NCBI GenBank assembly: GCA_025964695.1
Contig: JAOPYK010000040.1
Coordinates: 1 to 64,000, forward strand
Direction: 5' to 3'
Length of the DNA: 64,000 bases
Origin: Streptosporangiaceae bacterium
GTDB lineage: Bacteria; Actinomycetota; Actinomycetes; Streptosporangiales; Streptosporangiaceae
Below the pieces are notes generated by a model. It had not been told where the DNA came from. It searched no databases and saw nothing but the letters and a program-made list of their open reading frames with translations. Positions 15,379-24,628 of this stretch are shown here, one piece after another (position 1 is the first letter of the stretch; each line of letters opens with the position of its first letter). The translations under genes were made by a program, and so were the position numbers.

Positions 15379-16350
15379 GGCGAGTGCGGAGGCCGGCCGT
15401 TCGACCAGTTCGACGACCACGCCGTCCGGATCCTTGAGGAACAGCACCGTCAGGCCACCGAGCGGCGTACCGGCCATCGGTATCCAGACCGGCTCGGCGC
15501 CCTGCCGGGCGGTCACGTGCTCCGACGCCAGCGCGATGCGGTACAGACCCTGCGAGTTGGCGGCCTGTGGCGGTGTGCCGGTTCCGGTGGGACGATGCCA
15601 CTGGACGAGTTCGAGAGTGAACGACCGATCCCGCGGCAGGGCGAGGGAGGCGAGGGACACCTCGATCTCCCCCTCGACCCCGGCCACGTCGCCGGGCAGG
15701 GTCACCCGGGAACGAGCCACCAGCGGGGTGAAACCGAGTGCCGTGTACCAGGCGAGGGAGTCACCGAGGTCTGAGCAGTTGATCCGCAGATGCGACAGCG
15801 TCGCTCCGGGGGCGGGATCGTAGGGGTGCGGGGCCTCGACCAGTTCGACGGTGACCCCGTCCAGGTCGGTGACGCGCAGCCCGTGGGTGCTCGCGCCGCG
15901 GTGCGGCAACGCTCCCGAACGAACCGTGCCCGGGTGCGCGGACCCCGGGGGCGCCGGCTCGCGGAGACGGCGCTCGACCACGGAGACGTCCGGCACGTAG
16001 TAGCCGAGGGCGCTCAGACCGGTCCGCCATGGCTCGGGCGGCGGCCGGTCCGCGAGCGCGGGGTCGTTCCACTGCACCAGTTCCAGGGCCGCGGCCACCC
16101 GTGGCCCGCGCCAGTCGTAGAGGAACCAGGCGTCAGTGTCGGTGGTGCCCTCGATCCCGAGCGCGGTGCCGTCGGCGTCGGAGGACTGCGAGCGCATACG
16201 CCGGTTCAGCCCGAGCAGCCCGGCGTAGAAGTCGTGCGCGGCGGACACGTCGCCGGTGTTGATGTTGCAGTGCAGGACACCGTGGGCGAGCCCGGTGCCC
16301 CCGGCGGACCTGCCGGGACCGTCCGGCTGCGGAGGCCACGTCGTCGTCAT
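15367..16350 (-). CDS. Two-domain VOC (glyoxalase/extradiol-dioxygenase fold) protein
   Basis: A 327-residue protein with two VOC modules. Module one (from about residue 22) carries LHCNINTGDV.AAHDFYAGLLG and ends DLDGVTVELVEAP; module two (from about 188) carries LSHLRINCSDLGDSLAWYTALGF and ends DPDGVVVELVERP. Each keeps a His on its first strand and a Glu on its last, so a metal site is likely. This could be an extradiol-type dioxygenase, an epimerase or an isomerase; the sequence alone does not decide. Its ATG overlaps the upstream CoA-transferase stop (ATGA), and its own stop lies in a tandem repeat. Confidence 0.82.
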   Translation of the reverse strand: MTTTWPPQPDGPGRSAGGTGLAHGVLHCNINTGDVSAAHDFYAGLLGLNRRMRSQSSDADGTALGIEGTTDTDAWFLYDWRGPRVAAALELVQWNDPALADRPPPEPWRTGLSALGYYVPDVSVVERRLREPAPPGSAHPGTVRSGALPHRGASTHGLRVTDLDGVTVELVEAPHPYDPAPGATLSHLRINCSDLGDSLAWYTALGFTPLVARSRVTLPGDVAGVEGEIEVSLASLALPRDRSFTLELVQWHRPTGTGTPPQAANSQGLYRIALASEHVTARQGAEPVWIPMAGTPLGGLTVLFLKDPDGVVVELVERPASALARRD

Positions 16351-17666
16351 CGTCGGTTATCTCCGTCCTGCAGTCTTGAGAAGACGTCGAAGTCGGTGGG
16401 CAGCGGCTCGAATCTCGGGAGACGCCGTTCGACGAAGCTCGCGACCCCCTCCGGGAAGTCGGCGCCGTCATTCGGATCGGGCGCGCGCTCGGCGGACCAG
16501 AGATCGGCCAGGGCCCTGCGACGCTGCGCGCGGTCCAGCCCCCGCAGGTCGGCCACCCCGGTCTCGGTGACGACGACGTCGATGTCGTGGGACGGGGTGC
16601 TCGCCGGGGCGTCGAGCGAGCCGACCATCGTCGGCCTCCCGGCGTGCCGGGTGGGCAGGGCGAGGATGCTCAGGCCGCCGATCGCCCGGGTGGCCGAGAA
16701 CATGTAGTCCGGCTGCCCGCCGACGCCCGCGACCAGCGAATCCCCGATGGACTCGACGTTCACCTGGCCGTCCCGGTCGATCTGCAGAGCGGTGTTGACG
16801 GCGACCAGCGGGGGAGCCGCCGCCAGCCGGGCGGGATCGTGGGTGATCTCCACGGGATGGAGCATCGGCCGGCCGTCGGCCCACCGGTACAGCTCGGCTC
16901 CGCCCGCGAGATAGGGCGCCACGGGCGTGCCGAGCAGCAGGCCACGGCTCTCCAGCTCCATGACGCCCGGGGTGACGATCCCGGTGTCGACGAACACCGA
17001 CTGGCACAGGAACCGGGGCAGTGCGGTCCCGATCCCGCCGGGTGCGAACTGCAACCGGGCGCCGGACGGGATCAGCGCGGCGACGCGTTCCGCAATGGCC
17101 CGCTGCTGGTCAGACGGCTCGGGCCAGGCCACCTCGCCCGGGCCGTCCGAGCGGGAGTCGAGCAGGAACAGCCGCTCGGGCGGTATCGGCGGCCCCGCGT
17201 CGCAGCACGGTCCGGGCCGCGGGACTCCAGCGATGGTCGCACCGCTGCGCGTCGCCGCCCGCATCCAGGCGACCTCGGAGGTGAACCGGTAGCCGCCCTC
17301 GCTGCTCGTCACCGAGGCGATGAGCACGTCAGGCCGGATCACGTCACGCAGCAGCGCCGGCACGGCGCCCAGGCGCGCGGGCAGGTAGCGTATCCAACCC
17401 GCGTCGATCGCCTTGCGCAGGCCGTAACCGCCCATGATCGTGCTGATGTCGGTGAACACCGCCAGATCGAGGCCCTCCGGGGTGCACGGGCACCATCCGA
17501 GGAACAACCTGATGTCGCCGACGCGGGCGGCGGCGGCCGACAGTTCCCTGAGCACCTCTCCGCGCGGCATCCCGACACCGTCGGAGAGCGCGACCGTCAT
17601 GCCCGGCCGCAGCAGCGTCTCCAGCGAGGTCACCGGCGTCCGCCGTCCGGATCCGAGGTCAGCCAC
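16347..17666 (-). CDS. Acetyl-CoA hydrolase/transferase family CoA-transferase
   Basis: A protein of about 439 residues from the acetyl-CoA hydrolase/4-hydroxybutyrate CoA-transferase family, which moves CoA between carboxylates through a glutamyl-CoA intermediate. The C-terminal domain has VAVNTALQIDRDGQVNVES, with the catalytic-type Glu, followed by GVGGQPDYMFSA and DVVVTETGVADLRGL. The GTG at 17666 overlaps the upstream thiolase by eight bases; GTG 17633 is an alternative because neither has a strong ribosome site. Placed between a thiolase and a VOC gene, it may load CoA on a dicarboxylic intermediate or recover CoA at the end of the route. Confidence 0.85.
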   Translation of the reverse strand: MADLGSGRRTPVTSLETLLRPGMTVALSDGVGMPRGEVLRELSAAAARVGDIRLFLGWCPCTPEGLDLAVFTDISTIMGGYGLRKAIDAGWIRYLPARLGAVPALLRDVIRPDVLIASVTSSEGGYRFTSEVAWMRAATRSGATIAGVPRPGPCCDAGPPIPPERLFLLDSRSDGPGEVAWPEPSDQQRAIAERVAALIPSGARLQFAPGGIGTALPRFLCQSVFVDTGIVTPGVMELESRGLLLGTPVAPYLAGGAELYRWADGRPMLHPVEITHDPARLAAAPPLVAVNTALQIDRDGQVNVESIGDSLVAGVGGQPDYMFSATRAIGGLSILALPTRHAGRPTMVGSLDAPASTPSHDIDVVVTETGVADLRGLDRAQRRRALADLWSAERAPDPNDGADFPEGVASFVERRLPRFEPLPTDFDVFSRLQDGDNRR

Positions 17667-18819
17667 GATCAGAGCCCAGGATGGTGACCGCCGACACCGC
17701 GGTCGGGCCGCCGACATTGTGGGCCAGGCCCACCCGGGCACCGTCGACCTGGTTGGCGGCCGCACCGCGCAACTGCTCGAAAAGCTCCACGCACTGGGCC
17801 ACCCCGGTGGCGCCCGGCGGGTGCCCCTTGGCCTTGAGCCCCCCGCTCGGATTGACCGGGATCGAGCCGCCGACGCTGGTGGCCCCCGTCTCCACGAGCT
17901 TGTACGCGCCGAAGCGCTCCGCGAAGCCGAGATCCTCGTAACTGATCAGTTCAACGCCCGTGAAGCAGTCATGGATCTCCGCCACGTCGATGTCCGCGGG
18001 GGTGATCCCGGCCATCGCGAAAGCGCGCTCGGCCGCCCGGCGCGTCGCCGGGAACGTGGTCAGGTCCGCCTTGTGCTGGTGCATCACCCGGTCGAGACCG
18101 AGTCCCACGCCGCGCACCCACACCGGCCGGTCGGTGTAGCGGTCGACCACCTCTTCGGCCACCACCAGGAGGGCCGCGGCGCCGTCGCTCTGCGGGGTGC
18201 AGTCGTACAACCCGAACGGCTCGACCACCATGGGCGCCTGGAGTACCTGCTCGATCGTGATCTCGAACCGCAGCTGGGCCTTGGGATTGTTCAGCGCGTG
18301 CCGGTGGTTCTTCACCGCCACCATCGCCATGTGCTCGCGGGTGGCCGGCGACTCGTGCAGGTAGCGCACGACGTGCAGGGCGAAGTTGGCCGGTGCGATC
18401 AGCCCGAGCGGGTAGTCCCACGCCATGTCGCGGGTCATGCCCGCCCACTCCCAGAACGTCGACCGGGCGGAGGACTCGCGGACCTTGTCCGCGCCGACCA
18501 CCAGTGCCACGTCAACGTGGCCGGACGCGACCGCGAAGGTGGCGTTGCGCAGCGCGTCGTTTCCCGTCGCACAGGCGTTCTCCACCCGCGTCACCGGAAT
18601 GTCCTCCAGCCCGCAGGAGTCGGCCAGGATGCCCGCCGGGAAACCATCGGTGGTGGTGAGCGCGCCGAACCAGGCGGCCTGGATGTCCGAGCGGTCCAGG
18701 CCCTTGTCGACCGACCGCTCGCACTCGCTGACCGCCATCGGGAGCAGGTCCTTGATGCCGAGACCGAAGTGCTCGGCGAACGGGGTCATGCCGGCCCCGG
18801 CCAGCGCCACCCGCCTCAC
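17659..18819 (-). CDS. SCP2-type thiolase (lipid-transfer-like acetyl-CoA acetyltransferase)
   Basis: A 386-residue thiolase of the lipid-transfer type. Cys83 in ENACATGNDAL is the likely nucleophile, HDCFTGVELISYEDLG is the middle motif, and GGLKAKGHPPGATG carries the C-terminal His, so this copy is likely catalytic, unlike the one at 13658. The GTG at 18819 overlaps the upstream stop as GTGA. In archaea and actinobacteria such thiolases form complexes with a DUF35 protein and an HMG-CoA-synthase-like protein; here the overlapping upstream gene has exactly those two parts fused. Confidence 0.88.
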   Translation of the reverse strand: MRRVALAGAGMTPFAEHFGLGIKDLLPMAVSECERSVDKGLDRSDIQAAWFGALTTTDGFPAGILADSCGLEDIPVTRVENACATGNDALRNATFAVASGHVDVALVVGADKVRESSARSTFWEWAGMTRDMAWDYPLGLIAPANFALHVVRYLHESPATREHMAMVAVKNHRHALNNPKAQLRFEITIEQVLQAPMVVEPFGLYDCTPQSDGAAALLVVAEEVVDRYTDRPVWVRGVGLGLDRVMHQHKADLTTFPATRRAAERAFAMAGITPADIDVAEIHDCFTGVELISYEDLGFAERFGAYKLVETGATSVGGSIPVNPSGGLKAKGHPPGATGVAQCVELFEQLRGAAANQVDGARVGLAHNVGGPTAVSAVTILGSDRG

Positions 18820-20063
18820 GCGGTCACTTCCGCATGGCCCGCGGCGCCATCGGGCCAGAAGGCGTATCCGTAGTCGGGCACCCCCGAACGCACCGCGACG
18901 CGTCGAAGCGTCATGCGCCCGGTGTCCCCGATGGCAACCGAGCCCGCCTCGCTGGCGGTCGTCTTCACCAGCACGCGGACGTCGAGGCCCGCCAGCTGCA
19001 CCATGGCGAGGCTGAAGGGCGTCGACAGGCCGGGTACGGGTACGTGCACGGTGACGGCGGTGTAGACCTCGGCCCGGCGCGGCAGCGGCACCGACGACCA
19101 ACGGGACTCGGCGCCGCACTCCCGGCAGCGGTGGCGCGGCGGGTAGGCGAGCGTGCCGCAGCCGTCGCAGCGGGCCGCCTCCCAGCGCACCTTGCTGTCG
19201 AACGCCCGCTCGTAGGCGGCGAGCGAGAGGGGGATCTCCGGCCCCGGGGTGTGCCGCGCCACCGGCACCGGGCGGGCTTCCGGCTCGAGCCTCAGCACGG
19301 TGACCGGCGCGGTCCCGGCCGCCGGCGTCGCGTCGGCCGCCGCTGCCGTGAGCATCGCCTGTTCCGAGGCGACGAGCAGCGCCGGGGCACTGGCTCCCCG
19401 TTCCGCCAGGGCAGCGAGCGCGAACATCGTCGCGCTCGCGCCGAGGGTCGGCAGCCGGGGCGGTTCTCCTGCGCACAGCGCTTTCGCCTGCCCGTGCGGC
19501 ACTCCGGCGACCACCGTGGCCTTGTCCTGCGGGCCTGCCTGACGCAGGGACTCCTTGAGCCCTCGTTCACGCAGGAGGCGCGGGTCGTCGTAGGAGTGGG
19601 CGGCGCCGTCGCCGGAGCGCGTCATGACGGGGAGGCTCCGGTTGACCCGGCTCACCGGCCGCAGATGCAGCCCCTCAGCGGCGACCAGCGCGGCGCCCGC
19701 ACCCGCGGGGTCGAGGTCGGCGGCGATCACCAGGGTCCGGGGCCGCGCCGACAGCACCGCGTCGAGCGCCGTCGGCGCTCCGCCGATCCGCTCCACCACC
19801 TCGATGTCCCGCGGCAGGCCGAGGCCCGCCAGGAGCGCCGCGGCGTTCCCGCCCTCCAGCAACGGCAGATCACGCGTGACCAGGACCACGCGTTCGACGC
19901 AGGCCTGAGCATCGTGGGCCGGTCGGACGGGCGAGGCGCTGTCGAGCGCGGCCTGGCCGGCCTCCACGGCCATGGTCACGGTGTCCTCGTCGCCGCCTGG
20001 AAGGCGCCGGCCCGCCTTCTCCCACGGAGGCAGGTAGGTGCTGATCGTGCTGAGGTAGGTCAT
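18816..20063 (-). CDS. HMG-CoA-synthase-like thiolase-fold protein fused to zinc-ribbon/OB domain
   Basis: A 415-residue two-part protein. Residues 1 to about 270 have a thiolase/HMG-CoA-synthase-like layout (ISTYLPPWE start, a repeat of the fold after about 150). The stretch aligned with the HMGCS active-site cysteine reads VVERIGGAPTALDAV, with no Cys. Residues about 280-415 are a DUF35 module: zinc ribbon with Cys299, Cys302, Cys313, Cys316, then an OB fold (EVYTAVTVHVPVPGLSTPFSLAM). It is probably a non-catalytic scaffold and CoA binder for the overlapping thiolase. The ribosome site before ATG 20063 is weak. The 309-base gap to the divergent crotonase holds two AT-rich islands. Confidence 0.82.
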   Translation of the reverse strand: MTYLSTISTYLPPWEKAGRRLPGGDEDTVTMAVEAGQAALDSASPVRPAHDAQACVERVVLVTRDLPLLEGGNAAALLAGLGLPRDIEVVERIGGAPTALDAVLSARPRTLVIAADLDPAGAGAALVAAEGLHLRPVSRVNRSLPVMTRSGDGAAHSYDDPRLLRERGLKESLRQAGPQDKATVVAGVPHGQAKALCAGEPPRLPTLGASATMFALAALAERGASAPALLVASEQAMLTAAAADATPAAGTAPVTVLRLEPEARPVPVARHTPGPEIPLSLAAYERAFDSKVRWEAARCDGCGTLAYPPRHRCRECGAESRWSSVPLPRRAEVYTAVTVHVPVPGLSTPFSLAMVQLAGLDVRVLVKTTASEAGSVAIGDTGRMTLRRVAVRSGVPDYGYAFWPDGAAGHAEVTA

Positions 20064-20372
20064 CTGCGCTCGCCGTTCGCGGAGGTGTGGCCGCGGAGCG
20101 CGGTCCAGGGCTGCATCTGATACACCGTCCCGCCGCCGGCGCGGAGGACCACGCCGGTCTCGACTGCTCTGGATAAATAGTTTAAACAGTTTACCTTTTG
20201 TGGGATCGTTCCGTCCAGTAGATCCGCGCCGTCACCCGGAACCGGCCTGGTGCCGTCCGTCGATCTCGCCGGGGGCCTCGCCCACCCGGATGCTCCGCGC
20301 GCAGTCTGTTAAATGATTAAGCTCAATAAGCCGTGTGCTGATCGGCTGACCGCGACCATGGAAGAGGGGCAC
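20064..20372. promoter_or_regulatory. Divergent promoter region with two AT-rich islands
   Basis: No gene. The island at 20174-20196 contains the core AATAGTTTAAACAGTTTACC with the 8-bp palindrome GTTTAAAC (20180-20187). A second island at 20308-20330 reads GTTAAATGATTAAGCTCAAT. Both are starkly AT-rich against the surroundings and resemble sites at 9806, 23546 and 28916. Confidence 0.5.
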
Positions 20373-21143
20373 ATGAACTACGATCTCCCGGCCGAGCTGC
20401 TCGTGGAGTCCGACGGGCCCGTCCGTGTTCTGACGCTGAACAATCCAGATCAGCTGAACGCCTTCGTGGACCCGCTGCACGATGCCATGGTCGGTATCTG
20501 GGCCCAGCTCGCCGCCGACCCCGGCTGCCGTGCCGTCGTCCTGACCGGAGCCGGGCGGGCCTTCAGCGCAGGCGGCAACATCCCCGGTTTCATCCGTGAC
20601 TACGAGGACCCCGAGCACCGGCGGGCCTCACTGCGCGCCGCGCGAAAGCTGGTCGACGAGATCCTCGGTTTTCCCATCCCGGTCATCGCGGCGATCAACG
20701 GGCCGGCCGTCGGTCTCGGGTGCAGCCTGGCCTCGCTCTGCGACCTCGTGCTGATCTCGGAGGACGCCTACCTGGCCGACACGCACGTCAGCATCGGCCT
20801 GGTCGCGGGCGACGGCGGCGCCATGTCCTGGCCGCTCATGATGAGCATCCTCAAGGCCAAGGAGTATCTGTTCACCGGTGACCGCATCCTGGCCGCCGAG
20901 GCGGTCTCCCTCGGCCTGGCGAACCGGATGGTGCCCGCCGACCGGCTCGCCGACGAGGCCCGGGCGCTGGCCCAACGCATCGCCGCCCAGCCGCCGCAGG
21001 CCCTACAGGAGACCAAGCGCGCCCTGAACCTCCATCTGCAGCAGGCCGCCGGCCTGGTGCTGCCGTTCGCCCTGGCCGCGGAGGGCGAGTCATTCGGCAC
21101 CGACGACATCCGCAAGACCATCGAGCGGTTCCGCTCCCGCTGA
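20373..21143 (+). CDS. Enoyl-CoA hydratase/isomerase (crotonase family)
   Basis: A 256-residue crotonase. GGAAGAGGGGC precedes the ATG at 20373; in-frame starts further up (20313, 20358) lie in the promoter. It has GRAFSAGGNIPGF, INGPAVGLGCSLASLCDLVL, and DTHVSIGLVAGDGGAMSWPL. Position two is Asp-Thr-His-Val where classical hydratases have PE, so one catalytic Glu is absent. The C-terminus is normal (PPQALQETKRALNLHL). This could be an isomerase, retro-Claisen hydrolase or dehydratase. It is divergent from the HMGCS-like gene. Confidence 0.9.
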   Translation: MNYDLPAELLVESDGPVRVLTLNNPDQLNAFVDPLHDAMVGIWAQLAADPGCRAVVLTGAGRAFSAGGNIPGFIRDYEDPEHRRASLRAARKLVDEILGFPIPVIAAINGPAVGLGCSLASLCDLVLISEDAYLADTHVSIGLVAGDGGAMSWPLMMSILKAKEYLFTGDRILAAEAVSLGLANRMVPADRLADEARALAQRIAAQPPQALQETKRALNLHLQQAAGLVLPFALAAEGESFGTDDIRKTIERFRSR

Positions 21144-21216
21144 CCTGCCGTCCCATCCCCTCCCGCCGTGATCTTGCCCGATCAGCTCACTGACCTCTGC
21201 AGGCCGGTACACGGCG

Positions 21217-22296
21217 TCAACGTGCGAGGAGCGCCGATCCGGCGGTGATGAGCGGATACAGGTCATCGGCGCCGACGTTCTCGGCCGTGCGGCCGAGATG
21301 CGTGCTCCATTCCCGTTCGTCGCCGTACTCGCACCGCCAGGCGCGTAGCCGCCGGGTGGCGTGGTGCAGCGGATACTCCTGGGTCACGCCCATGGCTCCG
21401 TGTGCCTGGTGGGCGGACCGGACTGCGCTGTGCACCGAGAGGTTCGCGAGCAGCTTCGCGGCGGCGATCTCGACGCGGGCGTCCCCGTGCTGTGCGCGGC
21501 GGGCCGCGGCGGTGGCGGCCACGCCGACGGCGGCGGTCTCCTGGACCACCGTGACGATGTGGTGCTGTACGGCCTGGAACCGTGCGAGCGGCCGGCCGAA
21601 CTGTTCGCGTTCCCGGGTGTAGCCCACGGTCAGTTCGCAGACCCGTTGCAGGGCGCCGGCCATCAGGACCGCCCTGGTGAGCGCTCCGCGATACAGCAGG
21701 GCCTCCCCGGCGATCGCGGACGGGACCAGTATCTGCGGGGTCACGCCTTCGAACGCCACCGTGTCGCGTGGTTCACCGGCGAGGTTGGTCATCGGTGTGA
21801 CGGTCGCGGCGTCGCCCTGGACTGCCATGACGCTCCAGGCATTCCCCGGCGGTGGCTCCTGGGAAGCGGGCGGTTCCGAGGGCAGCAACGTCACGATCGA
21901 TCCGGCCGCTCGCGCCCATGGCACGCGGTGGGCGGTGCCGTACAGCCGTCCGCCGGAGAGGCGCAGCGTGTCGTCCGGGCGGCCGGGCACGACCGTGAGC
22001 GGCTCCGATGGCAACTCGACTCCGGCCGCGGTCAGCAGCCAGCCCGCCAGGCCGGTTTCGGCGAGCGGCAGCGGCAGGGAGTGCGCCCCCGCGACCCGCA
22101 GCACGGCGAGCGCGTCGAGGAGCGTGCCGCCCTGCCCGCCGAGGTCCTCGGGCAGCCCGATCCAGGGCAGCCCGAGGCCGGCGACCTCGGCCCACATTTG
22201 CGGTGCCCAACCGCTCTGCTCGGCCGCGCGCAGGGCGTCGGGCCGGCACAGTGAGCCGAAGAGGCGCTCGGTCGTCTCGATCAGCATGTCGCTCAT
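21217..22296 (-). CDS. Acyl-CoA dehydrogenase, non-classical subunit
   Basis: A 359-residue subunit whose ATG overlaps the upstream dehydrogenase stop (ATGA). It keeps LPEDLGGQGG, REREQFGRPLARFQAVQHH and HQAHGAMGVTQEYPLHHATRRL in the C-terminal domain. The central domain is shortened, and the SEP.GSD motif and terminal GGxxE are missing. This is the pattern of one half of actinobacterial alpha2beta2 dehydrogenases such as FadE26/27 or FadE28/29, where FAD is shared between two different subunits. It is expected to work only with the 22293-23462 partner. Confidence 0.88.
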   Translation of the reverse strand: MSDMLIETTERLFGSLCRPDALRAAEQSGWAPQMWAEVAGLGLPWIGLPEDLGGQGGTLLDALAVLRVAGAHSLPLPLAETGLAGWLLTAAGVELPSEPLTVVPGRPDDTLRLSGGRLYGTAHRVPWARAAGSIVTLLPSEPPASQEPPPGNAWSVMAVQGDAATVTPMTNLAGEPRDTVAFEGVTPQILVPSAIAGEALLYRGALTRAVLMAGALQRVCELTVGYTREREQFGRPLARFQAVQHHIVTVVQETAAVGVAATAAARRAQHGDARVEIAAAKLLANLSVHSAVRSAHQAHGAMGVTQEYPLHHATRRLRAWRCEYGDEREWSTHLGRTAENVGADDLYPLITAGSALLAR

Positions 22297-23462
22297 GGGG
22301 TCAGGCCTTTCGTCACCACGGATCGGAGGATCTCTGTCGTCCCGCCCCGCAGGGTGTACGACGGGGCGGTGAGCACGGAGGTCACCAGCAGCCGCTCGAA
22401 CAGCGACGCGGACTGAGGGGAGGGTTCCAGATCGATGAGGCGTTCCAGGGCCGCGAGCACGTCCTGCTCGAAGCGGGTGCCCATCTCCTTGACCAGCGCG
22501 GCCTCCACCGCCGCGTCCTGACCGGCGTCCAGCCTGCGGGCCACGGCCAGCGAGAGGTGGCGCAGGCTCCACCAGCGGGCCACGGCCTCACCGAGCAACT
22601 GCGCCTCGGCCTCGCTCAGCGCCACTGACTCCCGTGCCTGTCGTTCGCGCAGGAACTGCTCGACGACGATGTACGTCGACAGCCACCGCTCCGGCCCGCC
22701 CCGCTCGTACGCCAGCTCCGAGGTGCTCTGCGCCCAGCCGTCGCCGACCTCACCGAGCACCAGGTCATCGGGAACGAAGACATCGGTGAGCACGACCTCG
22801 TTGAAGTCGGCACTCCCGTCGAGGAACGGGATGCCGCGCACCCGTACGCCGTCGCCGCGCAGGTCGACGATCAGCTGGCTCAGGCCGCGGTGACGCTCCT
22901 GATCCTCGCCGGTACGGCACAGCACGATGAACCAGTCGTTGCGGTGTGCGCCGGTGGTCCACACCTTGGTCCCGTTCACCAGCCAGCCGCCGTCGACCCG
23001 GCGGGCCCTGGTACGTACGGATGCGAGGTCGCTGCCGGAGTCGGGCTCACTCATGCCGATGGAGAAGGCGATCTCACCGCGGCAGATCGCGGGCAGGAAC
23101 CGCACCTTCTGTTCCTCGGTGCCGAACCGGTTGATCACGGGTCCGCTCTGCCGGTCGGCGATCCAATGGTGACCGACCGGAGCCCCCCAGCGCAGCAGCT
23201 CCTCGACGACGACGAAGCGCTCCACCACGGAGCGGTCACCGCCGCCGTAGCGCCTGGGCAGCGCCATGCCGAGCCAGCCTCGCTCCGCCAGCCTCGTGGA
23301 GAAGCCCGGGTCCGCGGCACCGTTCATCCCCAGCCCCGGGGTGAAGGAGCCACGGGGCAGCTCCCGCTCGAGAAACTCCCGTACCTGTCGCTGGAGGGCC
23401 AGTTCGTGTTCGTTGAGATCGACGGGTTCGAACCGCGACCAGAGAGGAAGGTGGACGGTCAC
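22293..23462 (-). CDS. Acyl-CoA dehydrogenase, catalytic-type subunit
   Basis: A 389-residue dehydrogenase. GTG at 23462 follows GGAGGCC. Visible motifs are LPRRYGGGD, SIGMSEPDSGSDLASVRTRA, GTKVWTTGAHRNDW, and the C-terminal TLRGGTTEILRSVV with the catalytic-type Glu. It is expected to pair with the ATGA-overlapped subunit downstream. Codon use and length are typical. The gene is divergent from the crotonase at 23630 with the AGCTAAATTATTCTA element between. Confidence 0.93.
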   Translation of the reverse strand: MTVHLPLWSRFEPVDLNEHELALQRQVREFLERELPRGSFTPGLGMNGAADPGFSTRLAERGWLGMALPRRYGGGDRSVVERFVVVEELLRWGAPVGHHWIADRQSGPVINRFGTEEQKVRFLPAICRGEIAFSIGMSEPDSGSDLASVRTRARRVDGGWLVNGTKVWTTGAHRNDWFIVLCRTGEDQERHRGLSQLIVDLRGDGVRVRGIPFLDGSADFNEVVLTDVFVPDDLVLGEVGDGWAQSTSELAYERGGPERWLSTYIVVEQFLRERQARESVALSEAEAQLLGEAVARWWSLRHLSLAVARRLDAGQDAAVEAALVKEMGTRFEQDVLAALERLIDLEPSPQSASLFERLLVTSVLTAPSYTLRGGTTEILRSVVTKGLTP

Positions 23463-23545
23463 TCGCGGGGCCTCCGGTGTCGGCGGTATCGGTAGGCAGT
23501 GTCGGTCGGTGAGGTGGGGATGGACGGGCTAACGACAGGATATAT

Positions 23546-23560
23546 AGCTAAATTATTCTA
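23546..23560. promoter_or_regulatory. AT-rich putative operator between dehydrogenase and crotonase
   Basis: AGCTAAATTATTCTA closely matches the left 13 bases of the perfect palindrome at 28916 (AGTTAAATTATTT...). It lies 84 bases from the GTG at 23462 and 70 from the start at 23630. Confidence 0.5.
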
Positions 23561-23629
23561 TGTTATTTTGGGTCCGGGGTTCGCTGTGAGCGCGGACCCG
23601 GCCGGGAGCCCAGTGAAGGAGAACCCACG

Positions 23630-24415
23630 TTGAGCGTGGACATCGACCGCCGTGGTCCGCTGACCGTCGTGACCATCAACCGTCCCGAGGCGCGCAACGC
23701 TCTCGACTTCGAGACGATGGCGGGTATCGGCGCCGCCCTGCTCGCGGCCGAGCACGACCCGGAGGTCCGTGCCGTGATCCTCACGGGTGCCGGGGACCGG
23801 GCCTTCTGCGCGGGGATGGATCTGCGGGCGTTCGCGGACGGCGCACCGGCCGTCGACGACGACCGGCCGGGCCTCGAGGTGCTGACGGACCGGATATACC
23901 GTAAGCCGGTGATCGCCGCCGTCAACGGCGCCGCGGTGGGTGGCGGCTTCGAGCTGGTGCTCGCCTGCGACCTGGTCGTGGCCGCGGACCATGCGCGCTT
24001 CGGTCTCCCGGAGGTCCGCCGCGGGCTCATCGCGGGCGGTGGCGGGACACGCCTGCCGCGGCGCATCCCGCTCGCCGTCGCCCTGGAGCTCGGACTCACC
24101 GGTGAGTACATCGGCGCCGAGCGGGCCCGTGAGCTCGGGCTGGTCAACCGGGTGGTCCCCAGCGCGGGCATGCTGGAGGCCGCCACGGAACTGGCGGGCC
24201 TGGTCGCCCGCAACGCGCCGCTCGCCCTCTCGGTGACCAAGACGCTCATGCTCCGCGAGGCCGCGGGGGCCTCGATGGAGGAGATCGCGGCGGTGGGCAA
24301 GGCCGTGTTCGAGAGCGCGGACGCGCTGGAAGGCGCGCGTGCTTTCACCGAGAAGCGGGAGCCGCGCTGGTCTCCACTGGCCGAGGCGGGAAAGGCGAGC
24401 GCCGGGGGCGCGTGA
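23630..24415 (+). CDS. Enoyl-CoA hydratase (crotonase family)
   Basis: A 261-residue crotonase with TTG start at 23630 preceded by AAGGAGAACC. It is canonical: INRPEARNAL, GDRAFCAGMDLRAF, VNGAAVGGGFELVLACDLVVAAD, FGLPEVRRGLIAGGGGTRLPRRI with PE, and a normal C-terminus (APLALSVTKTLML). It probably hydrates the enoyl-CoA made by one of the dehydrogenases. Of the four crotonases in the island, this one looks most like an ordinary hydratase. Confidence 0.93.
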   Translation: MSVDIDRRGPLTVVTINRPEARNALDFETMAGIGAALLAAEHDPEVRAVILTGAGDRAFCAGMDLRAFADGAPAVDDDRPGLEVLTDRIYRKPVIAAVNGAAVGGGFELVLACDLVVAADHARFGLPEVRRGLIAGGGGTRLPRRIPLAVALELGLTGEYIGAERARELGLVNRVVPSAGMLEAATELAGLVARNAPLALSVTKTLMLREAAGASMEEIAAVGKAVFESADALEGARAFTEKREPRWSPLAEAGKASAGGA

Positions 24416-24628
24416 CGCACCCGGTTGCGGACTCGACCGGGCCGACGGCTTCGTCGTGCTCACCGCCGCCCGCGCGCACCCGAGCACGCCCGCACCGTGA
24501 AGCCGGCCGGCCGCGAACGGAAGTGCGGGTTCGTCCCAGCTCGGGAGATAGGCCCGTACGACCTGTCGCGACCGGCAGTTCACCGTCACCGCCGGGTCAC
24601 GCGTCCCGTCCGTGAGGCTCGAAGACGG

